NCBI GenBank assembly: GCA_016764955.1
Contig: JAESQZ010000075.1
Coordinates: forward strand, 1-8,203
Reading direction: 5' to 3'
Length of the DNA: 8,203 nt
Origin: Deltaproteobacteria bacterium
Lineage (GTDB): Bacteria; Myxococcota; UBA727; JABDBI01
The translations under genes were made by a program, and so were the position numbers. Below the pieces are notes generated by a model. It saw nothing but the letters and a program-made list of their open reading frames with translations, was not told the origin of the DNA and searched no databases. Positions 6,062 to 8,203 of this stretch are shown here, in pieces; position 1 is the first letter of the stretch; each line of letters opens with the position of its first letter.

Positions 6062-6108
6062 AAGAGATATGTACTTAGAATGAGGTGTCTAAGTTGTAAA
6101 TATCTCTT
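6062..6108. promoter_or_regulatory. Interrupted inverted repeat between divergent ssb and Omp85-like genes
   Basis: On the plus strand AAGAGATAT (6062-6070) pairs with ATATCTCTT (6100-6108), and ACTTAGA (6073-6079) pairs with TCTAAGT (6088-6094). This makes a 16-bp stem with a GT/TGTAA internal loop and the 8-base apical loop ATGAGGTG (6080-6087). The loop begins with the ATG of the Omp85-like gene, and the left stem holds that gene's only Shine-Dalgarno candidate (AAGAGA). Read on the minus strand, the hairpin lies in the ssb leader. It may be a DNA operator (inner dyad ACTTAGA-N8-TCTAAGT) or an RNA element; the sequence cannot tell which. No confident -35/-10 pair was found for either gene. 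Confidence 0.65.
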
Positions 6109-7780
6109 TGTCTATTTTTGTTTCGCAAGCAGCATTTTTGCTATTGAGCGTGAGAAGCTATCTCAACTAGAGCAGTCTGCAGTGACTGATGCGCTTAGAA
6201 AGCATGAGCTTTTTAGAGACCCAAGCCCTCAGGATAAAAAGATTGGTAAATTTTATTTTTACACTGAAAAAGCAATAGACCCCAAAGAGAGACTTGTTGG
6301 CTGGGTAAGTAAAATACAATTTCATACTAAAGACTCAGCAATTAAAAGTCAGCTTTGGATGAAGCCAGGCGACTTATATAATTCAAATATAATTATTCAG
6401 AATGAACAAACCCTACTAAACCCAACAGTGAGGAGTTTTATCTTAATTTTGCCGGTTCAACCAAAATTGAGCCCGTCAAAAGACACTGTCGATTTGCTGA
6501 TTGTTTCGAAAGATGTCTTAAGCTGGAGAGCTTCTTATAAAATAGCTGGAAGTAGTGATGGGTTATCTAGTTTTTCGATTAATTTATCCCAAACAAACCT
6601 TTTAGGGTTAAATAAAACAGTAGGGCTAAGCTTTGGCTTAGAGCCTCAATTAGTTGAATGGGGTGCTTTTTATCAAGATCCAAGCTTGTTTTCTACGAAG
6701 AACCAGCTCTCAGCAATGCAGGGTGTTTTTCTAAATCGAGCTGGTTGGGGGTTTGAAGGTGTGGAGGGTAGTTTTCAGATTTCCTACCCTGTTATTGTCG
6801 AGACGGTTAAATGGGGTTATAGTGCTTTGTTTAATTATAATTATAAGCCATTTTTTGATTATCAGGGTGTCGGAATTAGGCGCTTTGATGGCCTTGAAAG
6901 AAAATATCACCAGTTTCAATTAAACCCAAGTTTTGTGCTTATTCGCTCATTTGGAAAGGTGCATAAGAGCAATATTAGTTTTGGGTATGGTCTTTCATAT
7001 GCTGAGTATAAGCCGTTAGAAAAAGTCAGTGAAAATTTTATTAAAAATGTGCTTCCAGTTAATGAGTTGCAGAGTTTTGCGATAGTTGGATATAATTATT
7101 TCCAAAATAAGTTTCTAGCTCTTTATAATTATGACACTTTTTCGGTAACGGAGTGGCAGCGTTTAGGCCCTAGGTTCTCTGCAACAAATCACTTTGCATG
7201 GACTGGTATTGGCAGTGATAGAACATTTTTCAGACCTCTAGCTTCTTTTACAGCCAGTGTACCTGTTACTAAAACAGGTCTGTTTATATTTTCTTTAAGT
7301 GGTCAGACCCGTTTGCAACTAGATAGATCGATTATTAATAATACGCTGGGTGCAGAGCTTACTTTAGTTGCGCCGACCATAGGCCAATTCGGCCGTTTTG
7401 TTACAGAAGCAAAGTTTTCAAGTATTTGGGATAATCAAAATAATACTCAGTTGGTACTCGGGGCTAATAGTGGTTTACGGGGAGTGCCGTTTCAATTTTA
7501 TGCAGGCAATAATCTTGTAAGAGCCAATCTTGAGTTTCGAACCACTTCTGTTCAGCTTTGGTTGATTCGATTGGGTTTGGTGGCTTTTTATGATTTTGGA
7601 GCTGCATTTAGTAGTGAAAGTCAGTTCAAGCCGACTCAAGATGCAGGGATTGGTATTCGTATTATGGTTATACCTTGGAATCGTATCCCCTTTAGGATCG
7701 ATGTGGCGACGCCTTTTGATGGGCCTAGACGTGGATTTAATAATACGCAGATCACCTTTGGTTTTGGCCCAGCGTTTTAG
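6080..7780 (+). CDS. Omp85-superfamily (BamA/TamA-like) outer-membrane beta-barrel protein
   Basis: A 566-residue protein from ATG 6080. It starts with a signal peptide (MRCLSCKYLFVYFCFASSIFA, cleavage near residue 21). A POTRA-like segment follows (about 70-145), with VGWVSKIQFHTK, a 'MKPGDLYN' turn and VDLLIVSKDV at its end. The rest is alternating aromatic/hydrophobic strands ending in Phe, as expected of a 16-strand barrel. LRGVPF (466-471) followed by YAGNNLVRANLEFR matches the Omp85 L6-loop (V/L)RG(F/Y) motif with the next strands, and FYDFGAAF (503-510) is also typical. These features support the superfamily but not a specific role: protein insertion, secretion or lipid transport are all possible. 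With one clear POTRA it is not a full BamA, which has five. An in-frame TTG at 6026 lies inside ssb and is rejected because it would bury the signal peptide. Base composition is lower (33-40% G+C in sampled lines) than in neighbours. It is divergent to ssb across 29 bp. Confidence 0.8.
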   Translation: MRCLSCKYLFVYFCFASSIFAIEREKLSQLEQSAVTDALRKHELFRDPSPQDKKIGKFYFYTEKAIDPKERLVGWVSKIQFHTKDSAIKSQLWMKPGDLYNSNIIIQNEQTLLNPTVRSFILILPVQPKLSPSKDTVDLLIVSKDVLSWRASYKIAGSSDGLSSFSINLSQTNLLGLNKTVGLSFGLEPQLVEWGAFYQDPSLFSTKNQLSAMQGVFLNRAGWGFEGVEGSFQISYPVIVETVKWGYSALFNYNYKPFFDYQGVGIRRFDGLERKYHQFQLNPSFVLIRSFGKVHKSNISFGYGLSYAEYKPLEKVSENFIKNVLPVNELQSFAIVGYNYFQNKFLALYNYDTFSVTEWQRLGPRFSATNHFAWTGIGSDRTFFRPLASFTASVPVTKTGLFIFSLSGQTRLQLDRSIINNTLGAELTLVAPTIGQFGRFVTEAKFSSIWDNQNNTQLVLGANSGLRGVPFQFYAGNNLVRANLEFRTTSVQLWLIRLGLVAFYDFGAAFSSESQFKPTQDAGIGIRIMVIPWNRIPFRIDVATPFDGPRRGFNNTQITFGFGPAF

Positions 7781-7791
7781 GGGCTACACTC

Positions 7792-7815
7792 TCATGCCAG
7801 CGAAGGCTGGTATGA
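7792..7815. repeat. REP-like palindrome between convergent genes
   Basis: TCATGCCAGC (7792-7801) and GCTGGTATGA (7806-7815) form a 10-bp stem with one G-T pair and the loop GAAG. It fills the 38-bp gap between the converging Omp85-like gene and ftsK. There is no T tract on either side, so it is not a standard intrinsic terminator, although it may still stabilise both 3' ends. The CCAGCGAAGGCTGG core and a flanking GAC resemble the dispersed intergenic palindromes (such as TCATTCCCGCGAAAGCGGGAATGA types) found in many proteobacterial genomes. Confidence 0.65.
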
Positions 7816-7818
7816 CAA

Positions 7819-8203
7819 TTAAGTCAGGAAAATCTCCCGATCACCCTTCGCATTCTGAATCGGCCCGACGTGTCCATCGCGTTCCATTTGATCGACCATC
7901 TTGGCTGCTCGGTTGTAGCCAACCCCCATTTGGCGCTGTAGCCAACTGGTGGAGCATTTTTGAGTTCGACGAACGACTTCTAGTGCTTCTTGATATTTCT
8001 CATCGCCACTGTCGAAATCTCTGGCTTCTCCGTTGCTGGCTTCTTCTGGGCTTATTTCAGCAATCGTTAGGTCATATTCTGGTTTGGATTGTGACTTCCA
8101 GAAGTCAATAACGCGAACAAGTTCTTTTTCTGAAACAAAAGCGCCATGCACACGGACAAGTTCGTTGGTGCCAGGAGGTATTAAAAGCATATCGCCGCGA
8201 CCA
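7819..8203 (-). CDS. ftsK: DNA translocase FtsK, C-terminal part (gene runs off the right edge)
   Basis: The visible 127 residues are the end of FtsK, the septal hexameric ATPase that pumps chromosomal DNA and helps resolve sister chromosomes at division. GRGDMLLIPPGTNELVRV and the following FVSEKELVRVIDFWKSQ are the end of the RecA-like motor domain. An acidic linker of about 25 residues follows, then the winged-helix gamma domain (about the last 60 residues: EALEVV...CSTSWLQRQMGVGYNRAAKMVDQMERDGHVGP). That domain reads polar guide sequences (KOPS) and contacts the XerCD recombinase in organisms where this has been studied. The frame is open to the window edge, so the start, membrane segments and Walker motifs lie outside. 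In the recognition helix, Asn is retained but the Arg and Glu of the E. coli protein are Lys and Asp. The gene converges on the Omp85-like gene. Confidence 0.96.
   Translation of the reverse strand, partial: GRGDMLLIPPGTNELVRVHGAFVSEKELVRVIDFWKSQSKPEYDLTIAEISPEEASNGEARDFDSGDEKYQEALEVVRRTQKCSTSWLQRQMGVGYNRAAKMVDQMERDGHVGPIQNAKGDREIFLT

Noticed and set aside
6026..6079. Upstream TTG start for the Omp85-like gene
   Set aside because: It lies within the ssb coding region on the other strand and would put 18 residues ahead of a good signal peptide starting at ATG 6080.
7590..8111. Plus-strand open frame of 173 codons across the Omp85 end and ftsK
   Set aside because: It has no recognisable motif and runs antisense to clear FtsK sequence and out of frame with the barrel gene, so it is a shadow.

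Overview
This window reads as a compact stretch of the chromosome of a Gram-negative, aerobic heterotroph. The Gram-negative call rests on an Omp85-type outer-membrane barrel with a signal peptide and a C-terminal Phe. The respiratory-style metabolism is inferred from an NAD-type isocitrate dehydrogenase, a CoA-transferase, an aldehyde dehydrogenase and glycerol kinase. Base composition is moderate: sampled 60-base lines run from about 33% G+C in the barrel gene to about 52% in glpK and the aldehyde dehydrogenase. A secreted protein of repeated Cys modules and a membrane-anchored FHA protein fit a 'deltaproteobacterial' lineage (Myxococcota, Bradymonadia or Bdellovibrionota type). That placement is a low-confidence inference.

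Layout: positions 1-512 (minus) hold the start of a 3-oxoacid CoA-transferase subunit B gene, preceded by a small secreted Cys-rich protein gene. 584-1882 (plus) is a class-3-like aldehyde dehydrogenase. 1877-3586 (minus) is a two-gene unit: NAD-type isocitrate dehydrogenase, then an FHA-domain membrane protein. 3628-5698 (plus) is glycerol kinase overlapping a DedA-family membrane protein. 5622-6050 (minus) is ssb. 6080-7780 (plus) is the Omp85-like barrel with one recognisable POTRA-like segment. 7819-8203 (minus) is the 3' end of ftsK. The window is almost entirely coding, with six strand switches among ten genes. The divergent gaps are only 71, 41 and 29 bp. Two convergent pairs overlap, and the third is separated by a REP-like palindrome. 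No tRNA, rRNA, CRISPR array or insertion sequence was seen, and no stretch over 300 bases lacks a gene.

How the genes may work together: the CoA-transferase, aldehyde dehydrogenase, isocitrate dehydrogenase and glycerol kinase are all compatible with oxidising lipid-derived carbon (acyl-CoA or ketone bodies, fatty aldehydes, glycerol) through the TCA cycle. They lie in separate transcription units, so this is inference. DedA (lipid handling) and the Omp85 barrel are envelope functions; SSB and FtsK are housekeeping DNA functions.

The most unusual structure is in the 29-bp gap between ssb and the Omp85 gene. A 47-bp interrupted inverted repeat (9 bp + 7 bp arms) places the Omp85 ATG at the edge of the apical loop. 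On the ssb strand, that loop is complementary to the ssb Shine-Dalgarno sequence lying immediately 3' of the stem. This could be a divergent operator or an RNA switch. Also notable are a 77-bp antisense overlap that makes one CAG tract encode both a DedA Gln run and an SSB Ala run, and a membrane-anchored FHA protein beside a TCA-cycle enzyme.
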